From contig JAFVYE010000030.1 in assembly GCA_017500745.1 (NCBI GenBank), forward strand, positions 1 through 9,198: a DNA stretch of 9,198 nt. The letters run 5' to 3'. Both the position numbers and the translations under genes were made by a program. Within the stretch, counting starts at the first letter, position 1. Each line of letters begins with the position of its first letter. Source of the stretch: Clostridia bacterium. GTDB lineage: Bacteria > Bacillota > Clostridia > Christensenellales > CAG-917. Of the stretch, positions 1 through 5,963 are shown piece after piece. The notes below the pieces were generated by a model that worked only from the letters and a program-made list of their open reading frames with translations, had not been told where the DNA came from and did no database searches.

Positions 1-102
1 AGGACAGGGACCTGCTTCCACGACTGTCACGGGAATGACTTTGCCGTCTGCTGTGAAGATTTGGCTCATGCCTAATTTCTTTCCGATGATTGCTTTATCC
101 AT
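1..102 (-). CDS. rplC: 50S ribosomal protein L3, N-terminal part (truncated by the window edge)
   Basis: This is the first 34 codons of ribosomal protein L3, a large-subunit protein that binds 23S rRNA near the peptidyl-transferase centre and helps start 50S assembly. The visible residues begin MDKAIIGKKLGMSQIF and continue with a G-x-V-x-P-V-T-V-V-E-A-G-P-C stretch. That is the typical bacterial L3 N-terminus (family knowledge). The ATG lies at 102-100, with a strong Shine-Dalgarno AGGAGG (complement of 114-119) upstream. The gene follows rpsJ after a 47-nt gap in the same direction, the standard S10-operon order, so it should be co-transcribed from the promoter upstream of rpsJ. The C-terminal five-sixths of the gene lies outside the window. 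Identity is secure from sequence plus position. Confidence 0.95.
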   Translation of the reverse strand, partial: MDKAIIGKKLGMSQIFTADGKVIPVTVVEAGPCP

Positions 103-149
103 GTAAAGTTCACCCTCCTAATTATTTTGCGATTTTGGTTTTTGTGTGA

Positions 150-458
150 TTAGAGCTTGATTGAGATGTCAACGCCGGCGGGCAAGTCGAGCTTCATGAG
201 TGAATCAACGGTCTTGCTGGTGGGATTGAAGATGTCAATCAAACGCTTGTGGGTACGAAGTTCAAATTGTTCACGGCTATCCTTGTACTTGTGGGTTGCA
301 CGAAGGATGGTGACGATTTCCTTCTCGGTGGGAAGAGGGATAGGACCAGAAACTTTGGTGCCTGTCTTCTTCACTGACTCAACGATTTTTTCTGCTGAGA
401 TGTCGATGAGATTGTGGTCGTAAGCCTTAAGTTTGATTCTAATTTTTTGTCCAGCCAT
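150..458 (-). CDS. rpsJ: 30S ribosomal protein S10
   Basis: S10 is a 30S head protein; in many bacteria it also acts with NusB in antitermination. The 102-residue product has the usual family length. It shows hallmark segments: QKIRIKLKAYDH at residues 4-15, the GPIPLPT loop around 38-44, the THKYKDSREQFELRTHKR segment near 55-72, and a C-terminus ending LPAGVDISIKL. A near-perfect Shine-Dalgarno (TAGGAGG) sits just upstream of the ATG at 458-456. It is the first gene of the S10 operon here, followed by rplC. No tuf or fusA gene lies directly upstream, so the operon begins with its own promoter and leader rather than continuing from a str operon. Nothing in the sequence is unusual for the family. 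Confidence 0.98.
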   Translation of the reverse strand: MAGQKIRIKLKAYDHNLIDISAEKIVESVKKTGTKVSGPIPLPTEKEIVTILRATHKYKDSREQFELRTHKRLIDIFNPTSKTVDSLMKLDLPAGVDISIKL

Positions 459-504
459 TATTTAGCCTCCTACATATTTAACACTTATCCGTGTGTGTCT
501 TTTA

Positions 505-551
505 TTTTTTTATCGCCGTTTTGGCGGCGAAAACCGTGCCCACGAGGACAC
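505..551 (-). promoter_or_regulatory. Structured 5' leader of the S10 operon (two hairpins)
   Basis: Between the predicted transcription start (~554) and rpsJ the minus-strand RNA has two good inverted repeats. Hairpin 1 (551-536) is GTGTCC, loop TCGT, GGGCAC, with one G-U pair. Hairpin 2 (530-513) is TCGCCG, loop CCAAAA, CGGCGA. It can be lengthened by pairing TTTT at 533-530 with the A-run at 512-505 across one bulge. Neither is followed by a U-tract, so they are not terminators. S10-operon leaders are sites of L4 autoregulation in E. coli (established), but I do not recognise this structure as that element. A regulatory role here is inference. Confidence 0.4.
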
Positions 552-560
552 AGCGCGAGT

Positions 561-589
561 AGAATATCAATTATGACGGAGTTTGTCAA
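561..589 (-). promoter_or_regulatory. Promoter of the S10 operon (SigA-type, extended -10)
   Basis: On the minus strand a perfect -35 box TTGACA (589-584) is followed by a 17-nt spacer and TATTCT (566-561). A TG dinucleotide one base upstream of the -10 (569-568) makes it an extended -10. Transcription should begin near 554, giving a leader of about 95 nt before rpsJ. Upstream of the -35 lie A/T tracts at 592-598, 606-617 and 630-636, resembling an UP element. This fits the high expression expected of ribosomal protein genes. Confidence 0.75.
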
Positions 590-664
590 GCAAAAAAATG
601 CACTATTTTTAAAAAAATCATAATATTGTAAAAAAATATCCGTCTTACACTATATATAGAGATA

Positions 665-696
665 TAAAAAAGCAAAAACCACCATTTTCGGTGGCT
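665..696 (-). terminator. Rho-independent terminator of the unknown-function gene
   Basis: Read on the minus strand, the sequence is CCACC, a loop GAAAAT, GGTGG (694-679), directly followed by TTTTT GC TTTTTT. A weaker hairpin with a T-run lies just before it (729-717, AGGA/TCCT, then G and TTTTT at 715-711), so this may be a tandem arrangement. It lies about 100 nt past the stop codon of the gene at 793-1758 and separates it from the S10 operon promoter. The stretch 459-792 otherwise holds only that promoter, its leader and A/T-rich DNA. Confidence 0.8.
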
Positions 697-792
697 CTGC
701 GTCAAGGGGCAAAAACAGGATTTTTTCCTTTCAAAATCTCAACTTTCCAATTTGCAATTATTTTTTTACGCTGACAATTCTCTCAAAAACAA

Positions 793-1758
793 TTACTTCA
801 AACACTTCCCCGTCAATGCGTCTTGATAGATGATCCAGTAGCCGTTTTCACAAGAAATTGGCAACCAAACACAAAGGTTTTTGATCTCATCAGGAGGAGT
901 TTTGCTCTCTTTTGAGGGCACGCCGTAACATATGTATGACACCGTGTCGCAGTCATAAACAAGCCCAACAACGTAGAATCCATCAACCGCCTCAACCTGC
1001 ACCCATCGGCTGTTTGGCACCGCTTTTGTCAACTCCTCTGACTCTGGAAAACACACAAAAAGCTCGTCAATCTGTGGCTTGACAGACAAATAAAAATTGC
1101 TTCCGTCAAAGTGCACGTCATCAAAAGAAAAGCATTTTGCTCCTGCAGTATTTGCCTCGTTTGCCCCTGATTCCCCTTGCTTTTTGACACGGTCTACGAA
1201 GTCAACATCTTGACAAAACGTCCTTGGCTCATCTCCCTTTTGCACCTCTTTTTTGCTGTTGCACACGTCAATTTTGTCCCTTATGTTTTGAGGGCTTTCC
1301 TCCTCAAAATTGTCGTCAAATTTGCCCTCGTTTTGTACAGGATTTTCTGCTGGCACGGCTTCACGTTTTATACCGCCTTTTGCTTTGCCAATTTCCTCTT
1401 TGTCATTGTCTGTTTTTGCAATGCTTTTTTGCGCAACATCTTCCCTATCAATCCTCCTCAAAAGGTCGCTGAGCGCAGGTGCTTTTGGAGTGCCTCCAAA
1501 GTAGATTTCATCTCCGTCCACAAGCAACACGTCAATTTGCTCATTTGCTTGAAAACGCACTTTATAGTCATTTTTGCCAACATAAAGTGCTTGTTTTGCG
1601 ATTTCTTTGCCAAATAGCACTACATAAGCATCCTGATGTTTCACCCCTTTGTCAAGGTTGAAACTTGTCCTTTTGTTGCCGTTGTCCACCTGCATTTTGA
1701 GGTGTTTTGCAAGGCCGTTTTCGCTGGTCAATATCACCAATTTTTCATCCATTTTCAT
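793..1758 (-). CDS. Conserved-looking hypothetical protein, two domains with a charged linker
   Basis: Function unknown. The 321-residue protein has three visible parts. Residues 1-~105 form a compact domain beginning MKMDEKLVILTSENGLAKHLK, rich in beta-type residues and ending in an IYFGG motif at 85-89. Residues ~106-210 are a K/E/D/N/G-rich, low-hydrophobicity stretch, likely a disordered linker. Residues ~220-321 form a second domain, rich in aromatics, with FYVVGLVYD (261-269), YICYGVP (275-281), PPDEIKNLCVWLP (288-300) and GYWIIYQDALTG (306-317). From memory, this C-terminal pattern recurs in hypothetical proteins of uncultured Clostridia; I could not check that. No signal peptide, membrane segment or catalytic motif is visible, so it is probably cytoplasmic. 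Start choice: AAGGAG (1772-1767) is 8 nt from the ATG at 1758 but only 2 nt from an in-frame ATG at 1764, so 1758 is preferred. It is single-gene, with its own terminator. Confidence 0.8.
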   Translation of the reverse strand: MKMDEKLVILTSENGLAKHLKMQVDNGNKRTSFNLDKGVKHQDAYVVLFGKEIAKQALYVGKNDYKVRFQANEQIDVLLVDGDEIYFGGTPKAPALSDLLRRIDREDVAQKSIAKTDNDKEEIGKAKGGIKREAVPAENPVQNEGKFDDNFEEESPQNIRDKIDVCNSKKEVQKGDEPRTFCQDVDFVDRVKKQGESGANEANTAGAKCFSFDDVHFDGSNFYLSVKPQIDELFVCFPESEELTKAVPNSRWVQVEAVDGFYVVGLVYDCDTVSYICYGVPSKESKTPPDEIKNLCVWLPISCENGYWIIYQDALTGKCLK

Positions 1759-1782
1759 AGCCATTTCTCCTTCAAAAAAGAC

Positions 1783-1836
1783 TATGTTTTGCGCCCTATT
1801 TTTATGACAAATTTTTATGTTTTTCGCTCTATTTTT
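1783..1836. repeat. Two-copy direct repeat upstream of the hypothetical gene, period 33 bp
   Basis: Two 21-bp units at 1783-1803 and 1816-1836 match at 19 of 21 positions. On the plus strand each reads TATGTTTT, then GCGCCCT or TCGCTCT, then ATTTTT. The 33-bp period is close to three helical turns, so both copies face the same side of the DNA. They lie 25-78 bp upstream of the start codon at 1758, where the promoter should be. The best promoter match I can find there is weak (TTGTCA at 1810-1805, an 18-nt spacer, CATAGT at 1786-1781), and it overlaps the proximal repeat. The rest of the 1759-1970 intergenic region holds the plus-strand promoter of the next gene and nothing else I recognise. 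Confidence 0.6.
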
Positions 1837-1925
1837 GCGTCAGATCACGGCTTAATATTGTCCTGCAATCAAGGTTTGGTTTGCTGTCCATCCTCATCAA
1901 AATGCATCACTTTTGTCTGTTCACT

Positions 1926-1953
1926 TTGCTTTTCACCCACTATGATGTATAAT
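1926..1953 (+). promoter_or_regulatory. Probable promoter of the Cof-type HAD phosphatase gene
   Basis: A perfect TATAAT lies at 1948-1953. The only -35 candidate is poor (TTGCTT at 1926-1931, 16-nt spacer). With the usual 6-7 nt to the start site, transcription would begin near 1960, right at the Shine-Dalgarno AGGAG (1960-1964). The mRNA leader would then be only about 11 nt. The strong -10 makes the call plausible; the weak -35 lowers confidence. Confidence 0.5.
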
Positions 1954-1970
1954 GCCCTTAGGAGATTACT

Positions 1971-2783
1971 ATGGCAATAAAACTCATCGGCATTGACTTT
2001 GACGGAACACTACTCAATGACAAAAAGGAAATTCCTCCTCTCAACGTGGAGATGATCAAGCACGCCACAGAAAAGGGCGTTATGATTGCCCTCACCACAG
2101 GTCGTCCAATCAACGAAGTGACACAGGGCTATCATCATCAACTTGGCATCTTCAAAAAGGGGCACCCCTTCATTGCATACAACGGAGCAGCCGTCATGGA
2201 CATCACAGACGGCACCTTTTTCATCAAAAATGAGCTCAACTTGACAGAGGTCAAAGAGGTGTTTGCCCATGCAGAAAAGTACAATGCCGTGTGCTATGCC
2301 TATCGCAATGATGCCCTGCTTTACAACTTCCTCAACGACTACATTTGGGAGGAAAAGATCTTCAACGACACGGTTTTCAAGCCCATTGACCTTGATGCTC
2401 TCCCCAATGACTTCACTTGCTTTAAGGTTATGTTTGCAGAGTCCCCAGAGCTTCTTGACCGCATGGAACGTGAAATGCCCCAGCACCTCAAGGATAAATA
2501 CACCATCCTGCGCAGTCTTGACCACTTCCTTGAATTCATCCCCAAATGTGCAGACAAGTGGACTGCTTTGAAATCCGTAGGCGAGATGTATGGCATCAAG
2601 GAGGACGAAATCATGGCCATTGGCGACTCCATGAACGACTACTCCTTCAAAAACGCCAAATATAGCGTGGCAATGATCAATGCGGTGCCGGGCATCAAAG
2701 AGGCATTCCGCTATCAAACCACCCTCAACAACAACGAGGGCGGTGTTGGACAAATAATCCGTGATATGGTGCTAAAAGATTGA
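1971..2783 (+). CDS. Cof-type HAD-IIB family phosphatase
   Basis: A haloacid-dehalogenase-superfamily phosphatase of the Cof/YidA type. These cytoplasmic Mg-dependent enzymes dephosphorylate sugar phosphates, nucleotides or flavin phosphates through an aspartyl-phosphate intermediate; the substrate cannot be read from sequence. The 270-residue length is normal. All four HAD motifs are present: DFDGT with nucleophile D9 and acid/base D11; the LTTGRP segment at 41-46; K196 in the ADKWTAL segment; and GDSMND at 218-223 supplying the metal-binding D219 and D223. The region between motifs II and III (about 85-190) is the C2-type cap, preceded by the family's NGA signature at 71-73. AGGAG at 1960-1964 lies 6 nt before the ATG. 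It is transcribed alone, with a promoter just upstream and a terminator at 2809-2838. A long open frame on the opposite strand is a coding shadow. Confidence 0.93.
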   Translation: MAIKLIGIDFDGTLLNDKKEIPPLNVEMIKHATEKGVMIALTTGRPINEVTQGYHHQLGIFKKGHPFIAYNGAAVMDITDGTFFIKNELNLTEVKEVFAHAEKYNAVCYAYRNDALLYNFLNDYIWEEKIFNDTVFKPIDLDALPNDFTCFKVMFAESPELLDRMEREMPQHLKDKYTILRSLDHFLEFIPKCADKWTALKSVGEMYGIKEDEIMAIGDSMNDYSFKNAKYSVAMINAVPGIKEAFRYQTTLNNNEGGVGQIIRDMVLKD

Positions 2784-2808
2784 CAACTCAAAACATAATT
2801 TACAACAA

Positions 2809-2838
2809 AAAACCGACCATAAGGTCGGTTTTGTTTTT
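2809..2838. terminator. Bidirectional rho-independent terminator between convergent HAD genes
   Basis: A perfect 10-bp stem, AAAACCGACC (2809-2818) and GGTCGGTTTT (2823-2832), encloses the loop ATAA. On the plus strand it runs into TTTTGTTTTT. On the minus strand it runs into TTTTTTGTTG. It therefore serves both the Cof-type gene ending at 2783 and the HAD gene ending at 2839, which face each other. The minus-strand stop codon abuts the hairpin. Confidence 0.92.
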
Positions 2839-3600
2839 CTATTTGCATATCTTTTCAATTAGAGGGGCAAGGTCTTTCCAATCATCTCCCTCATATTCAA
2901 AATGTATTACGTCTGCTCTCACAGGGTGCAACCTGTCATCTGCTTTGCTTTGCTCGGCGGGTGTCAATGCCGTGTGCATATATAGCGTTGCCATGCCCAA
3001 TGCTTTTGCTCCTGCAATGTCCGTGTCACGGTCGTTGCCTATCATAACACATCTTTTTACGTCAAGATTATGGTCGCAAATTAATGATTCATAAAATCTT
3101 TTATCCGGCTTTCTGCATCCATAGTTTGATGACAAATACACTCCGTCAAACAAATCGTATATGCCAAGCATTTCAAGCTCCTTGGTGGTGAACACTCTTT
3201 GAGCGTTTGACAAAAGCCAGAGTCGGCATCCAAGTTCTCTCAGCCGTTCAAGAGCCTCCCTCACGTGAGGATACAGCCGAATATACTCCGTTGACTTTTG
3301 TCTAAAACGCCATGCGCCATCCTCAACTATGGATTGAGCAATCTCAACCCCTTCCCTTTTCAAAAGCACTGTGAGAACCTCATCAAAGGGGATGTCGGGA
3401 TAGCACTCGTAGTTTTGGCCCTCTTTTGATTCTCTCAGTTTGATTTCATCTTGAAACCTTTTTTTCAGTTCATCTCCGCTGATATTAAGGCCATAGGGCG
3501 CAAAAAAAGAAGCACACTCCTGCCATACCCTGTCTGTTTCGTCGGTATGTATGTCCACGAGCGTGCCGTACAAGTCAAAAATAAGGTCGGTGTATTTCAT
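2839..3600 (-). CDS. HAD-IA family hydrolase (DxY-type nucleophile motif)
   Basis: A 253-residue cytoplasmic hydrolase of the HAD-IA (phosphoglycolate phosphatase / 2-haloacid dehalogenase) group. Visible motifs: FDLYGTLVD at 8-16 with nucleophile D9; LLSNAQ at 129-134 (S131, N132); K164 in GCRKPD; and IGNDRDTDIAGAK at 187-199 with D190 and D194. Residues ~17-105 form an alpha-helical C1 cap. The second Asp of the DxD motif is Tyr (Y11), as in 2-haloacid dehalogenases and several HAD-IA proteins annotated only as hydrolases, so a plain phosphatase assignment is unsafe. The start ATG shares one base with the ksgA stop (TAATG) and has no clear Shine-Dalgarno, so translation is probably coupled to ksgA. 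The gene ends at the bidirectional terminator. Substrate unknown. Confidence 0.88.
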   Translation of the reverse strand: MKYTDLIFDLYGTLVDIHTDETDRVWQECASFFAPYGLNISGDELKKRFQDEIKLRESKEGQNYECYPDIPFDEVLTVLLKREGVEIAQSIVEDGAWRFRQKSTEYIRLYPHVREALERLRELGCRLWLLSNAQRVFTTKELEMLGIYDLFDGVYLSSNYGCRKPDKRFYESLICDHNLDVKRCVMIGNDRDTDIAGAKALGMATLYMHTALTPAEQSKADDRLHPVRADVIHFEYEGDDWKDLAPLIEKICK

Positions 3601-4427
3601 TAGAACTGATGACTGAGGCGGATATAATCCTCAAGCGAAAGGGCCTCCCCCCGCACTCTTTCATCAAGCCCAGCATTTTGCAACTTTTCTGTTGCCTCTG
3701 CTTTGGTGAGCCCCATTGATGCGTTGAGATTGTTGACCAAGGTTTTACGGCGCATGGCAAATGCGCTTCTCACAAGGCGATGGACAAGGGCCTTGTCCTC
3801 TCCGTCAAGTTTGCCCTCCTCAACGTCTATGCGCACCACTGCGCTGTCCACGTTGGGAGCAGGATAAAACATGTTGCGATTGACCTTGCGAGTGATTGTT
3901 GCGCTTCCTCTGAGAAGCACCGCAAGGGTTATTGCAGAGTAGTCTGGAGTGTTGGGCTTTGCCACAAGGCGTCTGCCCACTTCTTCTTGCACCATAATTG
4001 TGAGAGAGGTCACTTTGAGGTCGCTCTCCAAAAATCTCATGATGAGAGGGGTGGTAATATAGTACGGCAAGTTGGCCACCACCTTAAACTCGCCATCTCC
4101 AACTATTGACTTAAACTCATCGTCTTTCATCTTGAGCACGTCACGGAAGATGACGTCAACGTTGTCAAGGCCTTGGAGTGAAAGCTCATGGACGGGAATA
4201 AGATTTTTGTCCACCTCAAAGGAATAGACTTTTTTTGCCACCTCGGCAATTTGGCGAGTGAGGGTGCCCGCCCCTGTGCCAATCTCTACAACCACGTCTC
4301 CCTCTTTGACACCGCTGTCTGCCACAATACCTTTGAGAAGATTGGTGTCCGAGATGAAGTTTTGACCGAGGGCCTTATTAAATCGGAAGGACGTTGCGTT
4401 CAAAACGTCTTTCATTTTCATTTCCAT
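3600..4427 (-). CDS. rsmA: 16S rRNA (adenine1518-N6/adenine1519-N6)-dimethyltransferase
   Basis: RsmA (KsgA) dimethylates two adjacent adenines in the 3'-terminal hairpin of 16S rRNA, using S-adenosylmethionine, as a late 30S assembly checkpoint. The 275-residue length is usual. Visible motifs: GQNF at 21-24; the SAM-binding EIGTGAGTLT at 48-57; acidic E71 at the end of the next strand; FRDVL at 94-98; the catalytic NLPYY at 119-123; the FYPAPNVDSAVV segment at 187-198; SAFAMRRKTL at 221-230; and RGEALSLEDY near 259-268. AAGGAA (complement of 4432-4437) supports the ATG at 4427; in-frame ATGs at codons 3 and 5 are possible alternatives. It is followed by the HAD-IA gene with a TAATG overlap. 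A terminator separates it from the radical SAM gene upstream, so it probably has its own promoter in 4428-4503, where I find no convincing match. It sits in the usual Firmicutes position downstream of metG-tatD. Confidence 0.95.
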   Translation of the reverse strand: MEMKMKDVLNATSFRFNKALGQNFISDTNLLKGIVADSGVKEGDVVVEIGTGAGTLTRQIAEVAKKVYSFEVDKNLIPVHELSLQGLDNVDVIFRDVLKMKDDEFKSIVGDGEFKVVANLPYYITTPLIMRFLESDLKVTSLTIMVQEEVGRRLVAKPNTPDYSAITLAVLLRGSATITRKVNRNMFYPAPNVDSAVVRIDVEEGKLDGEDKALVHRLVRSAFAMRRKTLVNNLNASMGLTKAEATEKLQNAGLDERVRGEALSLEDYIRLSHQF

Positions 4428-4503
4428 ATTTTTCCTTCATAGGCAGAGAATATTACTTCTCAGACCGCTCAAATTAATGTTGTGCAAAAGATGAAAATCC
4501 AAA

Positions 4504-4538
4504 GCACAAAAGACAAAGGGGCAACCAATCGGTTGCCC
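4504..4538 (-). terminator. Rho-independent terminator after the radical SAM gene
   Basis: On the minus strand an 8-bp perfect stem, GGGCAACC (4538-4531) and GGTTGCCC (4526-4519), encloses the loop GATT. It is followed by a T-rich tail, CTTTGTCTTTTG. It starts 6 nt past the radical SAM stop codon. The tail is interrupted, so some read-through into ksgA is possible. Confidence 0.75.
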
Positions 4539-4544
4539 TAAGTT

Positions 4545-5147
4545 TTATTCATAAATGGTGGGGCGCACACGATATTTTGCGCCAATTGATTCTGCCAAAA
4601 CTCTGCATGCCTCAACCTCCTCTTGACCAATAAAATCAACAACGGACAAGGTGGTGTCAATGCCATTTTCAACACAGCCCTTTGCAAATTCAATCATAGC
4701 GTCAAAGGCCTTTTCGCCGTAGATGCTACGGCATATTTCTTGATAGAGTTCACGGTTGGATGCGTTGAGTGATATGGACACGGCATCAATATACTTTGAG
4801 ATGAGTTTGGGCACGTCGTCTCGCTTGTTCCAAAGCCCTCCAAGACCGTTGGTGTTGACACGGGTTTTAAGCCCAAGACGCTTGAGATAGGGGCCCACTT
4901 GTGACAACACAGAAAGGGCGCACATTGGCTCGCCAAATCCACAGAAAACAACCTCGTCATACTTTTTCAAGGGGAACAAAGAGAGGTCCTCTTTGATGTC
5001 CTCAAAGTTGGGCTCACGGGTAAGACGGAGGTCATCTTCACCAACTCCGTTCTTGAAATTGCGTATGCAAAACTCACAGTTGTTTGGACACTTGTTGGTG
5101 AGGTTGATGTACAGGCTGTCGCCGTATTCGTAAACAAAGTTCTTCAT
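4545..5147 (-). CDS. TatD family-associated radical SAM protein
   Basis: A short (200-residue) radical SAM protein. These enzymes use a [4Fe-4S] cluster to cleave S-adenosylmethionine and start radical chemistry. The cluster ligands are C20, C24 and C27 in CPNNCEFC. Further radical SAM features are GFGEP at 70-74 (SAM-contacting) and VNTNG at 97-101, plus the SISLNAS strand at 124-130. Length, motif layout and position next to tatD match the group known as TatD-linked radical SAM proteins; its reaction and substrate are, to my knowledge, unknown. No additional CxxC cluster or C-terminal SPASM-like domain is present, so only one Fe-S cluster is expected. The gene follows tatD after 42 nt and is closed by a terminator. 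No Shine-Dalgarno is evident before its ATG, so translation may be weak or coupled. It occupies the place where Bacillus carries rnmV. Confidence 0.9.
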   Translation of the reverse strand: MKNFVYEYGDSLYINLTNKCPNNCEFCIRNFKNGVGEDDLRLTREPNFEDIKEDLSLFPLKKYDEVVFCGFGEPMCALSVLSQVGPYLKRLGLKTRVNTNGLGGLWNKRDDVPKLISKYIDAVSISLNASNRELYQEICRSIYGEKAFDAMIEFAKGCVENGIDTTLSVVDFIGQEEVEACRVLAESIGAKYRVRPTIYE

Positions 5148-5189
5148 ATATTATTTTCGCATTTTGACAAAATCGGCAGTTTATCTCTG

Positions 5190-5963
5190 CTATTTCATCT
5201 TGTAAAATAGTGTTTTTGTGTTTTGACAAGTTTTTTCAATCAACCTGTCAAGGTCTATACCAAGCACCTCGGAGGCCTTTGATGCAACAAGCATCGTGTG
5301 CTTTGGCTCGTTGGTTTTGCCCCTGTATGGCACGGGAGTCATATAGGGAGCATCGGTTTCAAAAAGGAGTCTGTCAAGGGGAACTGCCTTCAAAGACTCC
5401 AAGTTGCGCGCCGCATTTTTGAAGGTGATTGGGCCACCAAAAGCAAAATATGCATCGTACTTTGAAAACACTTTGACCATCTCGCTTGAGCCAGAATAAC
5501 AATGCAAAAGCACCCCGTGGGAGAGCTTTGACTTGTTGGCTTCAAGGATTTTTCTTGTGTCATCATAGGCCTCACGGACGTGGAGTGCTATGGGCAATTT
5601 GAGTGCGTCTGCCATCTCAATTTGCTCATGAAAAACCCTTTGTTGAACCTCTCTTGGAGACAGGTCGTAGTGATAGTCAAGGCCGATTTCGCCAATGCCA
5701 ACCACCTTGTCATCACGTGACAAATGGCGGAAAGTGTCGTAGGTTTCCGCTGTCATAAGACGGCTGTCGTGAGGGTGCATTCCAACTGTTGCATACACCC
5801 TGTCATAGCGCTTTGCAAGGGCAACTCCCTCCACGGATGACGGCAGGTCATAGCCCACCGTAATCACGCTTTCAAGACCGCAATCTTCAAGCCCCTTTAC
5901 AATGTCGTCAACAAGGGGCAAAAGCCGTTCATCTGTGAGGTGGCAATGGCTGTCTATTAGCAT
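5190..5963 (-). CDS. tatD: TatD family metal-dependent hydrolase (deoxyribonuclease)
   Basis: A TIM-barrel amidohydrolase-superfamily nuclease; TatD enzymes show 3'-5' exonuclease activity on DNA and RNA and act in the cytoplasm. The 257 residues are the family's normal length. The metal site is complete: H6 and H8 in DSHCHL, E92 in GEIGLDYH (91-98), H128 in LHVR, H154 in LHCYSG, and D204 in FETDAPY (201-207). The GMHPH motif (61-65) and the RGKTNEP segment (214-220) are further family signatures. The start codon overlaps the metG stop by one base (TAATG), a sign of translational coupling. The same metG-tatD order occurs in many Firmicutes. It is followed by the radical SAM gene, probably in one transcript driven by the metG promoter. 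Which in vivo substrate it acts on is not visible. Confidence 0.95.
   Translation of the reverse strand: MLIDSHCHLTDERLLPLVDDIVKGLEDCGLESVITVGYDLPSSVEGVALAKRYDRVYATVGMHPHDSRLMTAETYDTFRHLSRDDKVVGIGEIGLDYHYDLSPREVQQRVFHEQIEMADALKLPIALHVREAYDDTRKILEANKSKLSHGVLLHCYSGSSEMVKVFSKYDAYFAFGGPITFKNAARNLESLKAVPLDRLLFETDAPYMTPVPYRGKTNEPKHTMLVASKASEVLGIDLDRLIEKTCQNTKTLFYKMK

Noticed and set aside
618..670. A plus-strand promoter-like pair (TTGTAA and TATATA) in the A/T-rich region before the S10 operon.
   Set aside because: The spacer is 19 nt, the DNA is generally A/T-rich, and no plus-strand gene lies downstream before 1971.
1177..1980. Several plus-strand open frames opposite the unknown-function gene and upstream of the phosphatase.
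   Set aside because: They are Phe/Cys-rich shadows of the minus-strand gene's Lys/Glu/Ala codons. None has a binding site or a domain. The minus-strand frame has a good Shine-Dalgarno and terminator.
2010..2753. A 247-codon open frame on the minus strand inside the Cof-type phosphatase gene.
   Set aside because: It is fully antisense to a gene with all four HAD motifs. Its translation has no recognisable domain; the absence of stops follows from the codon use of the real gene.
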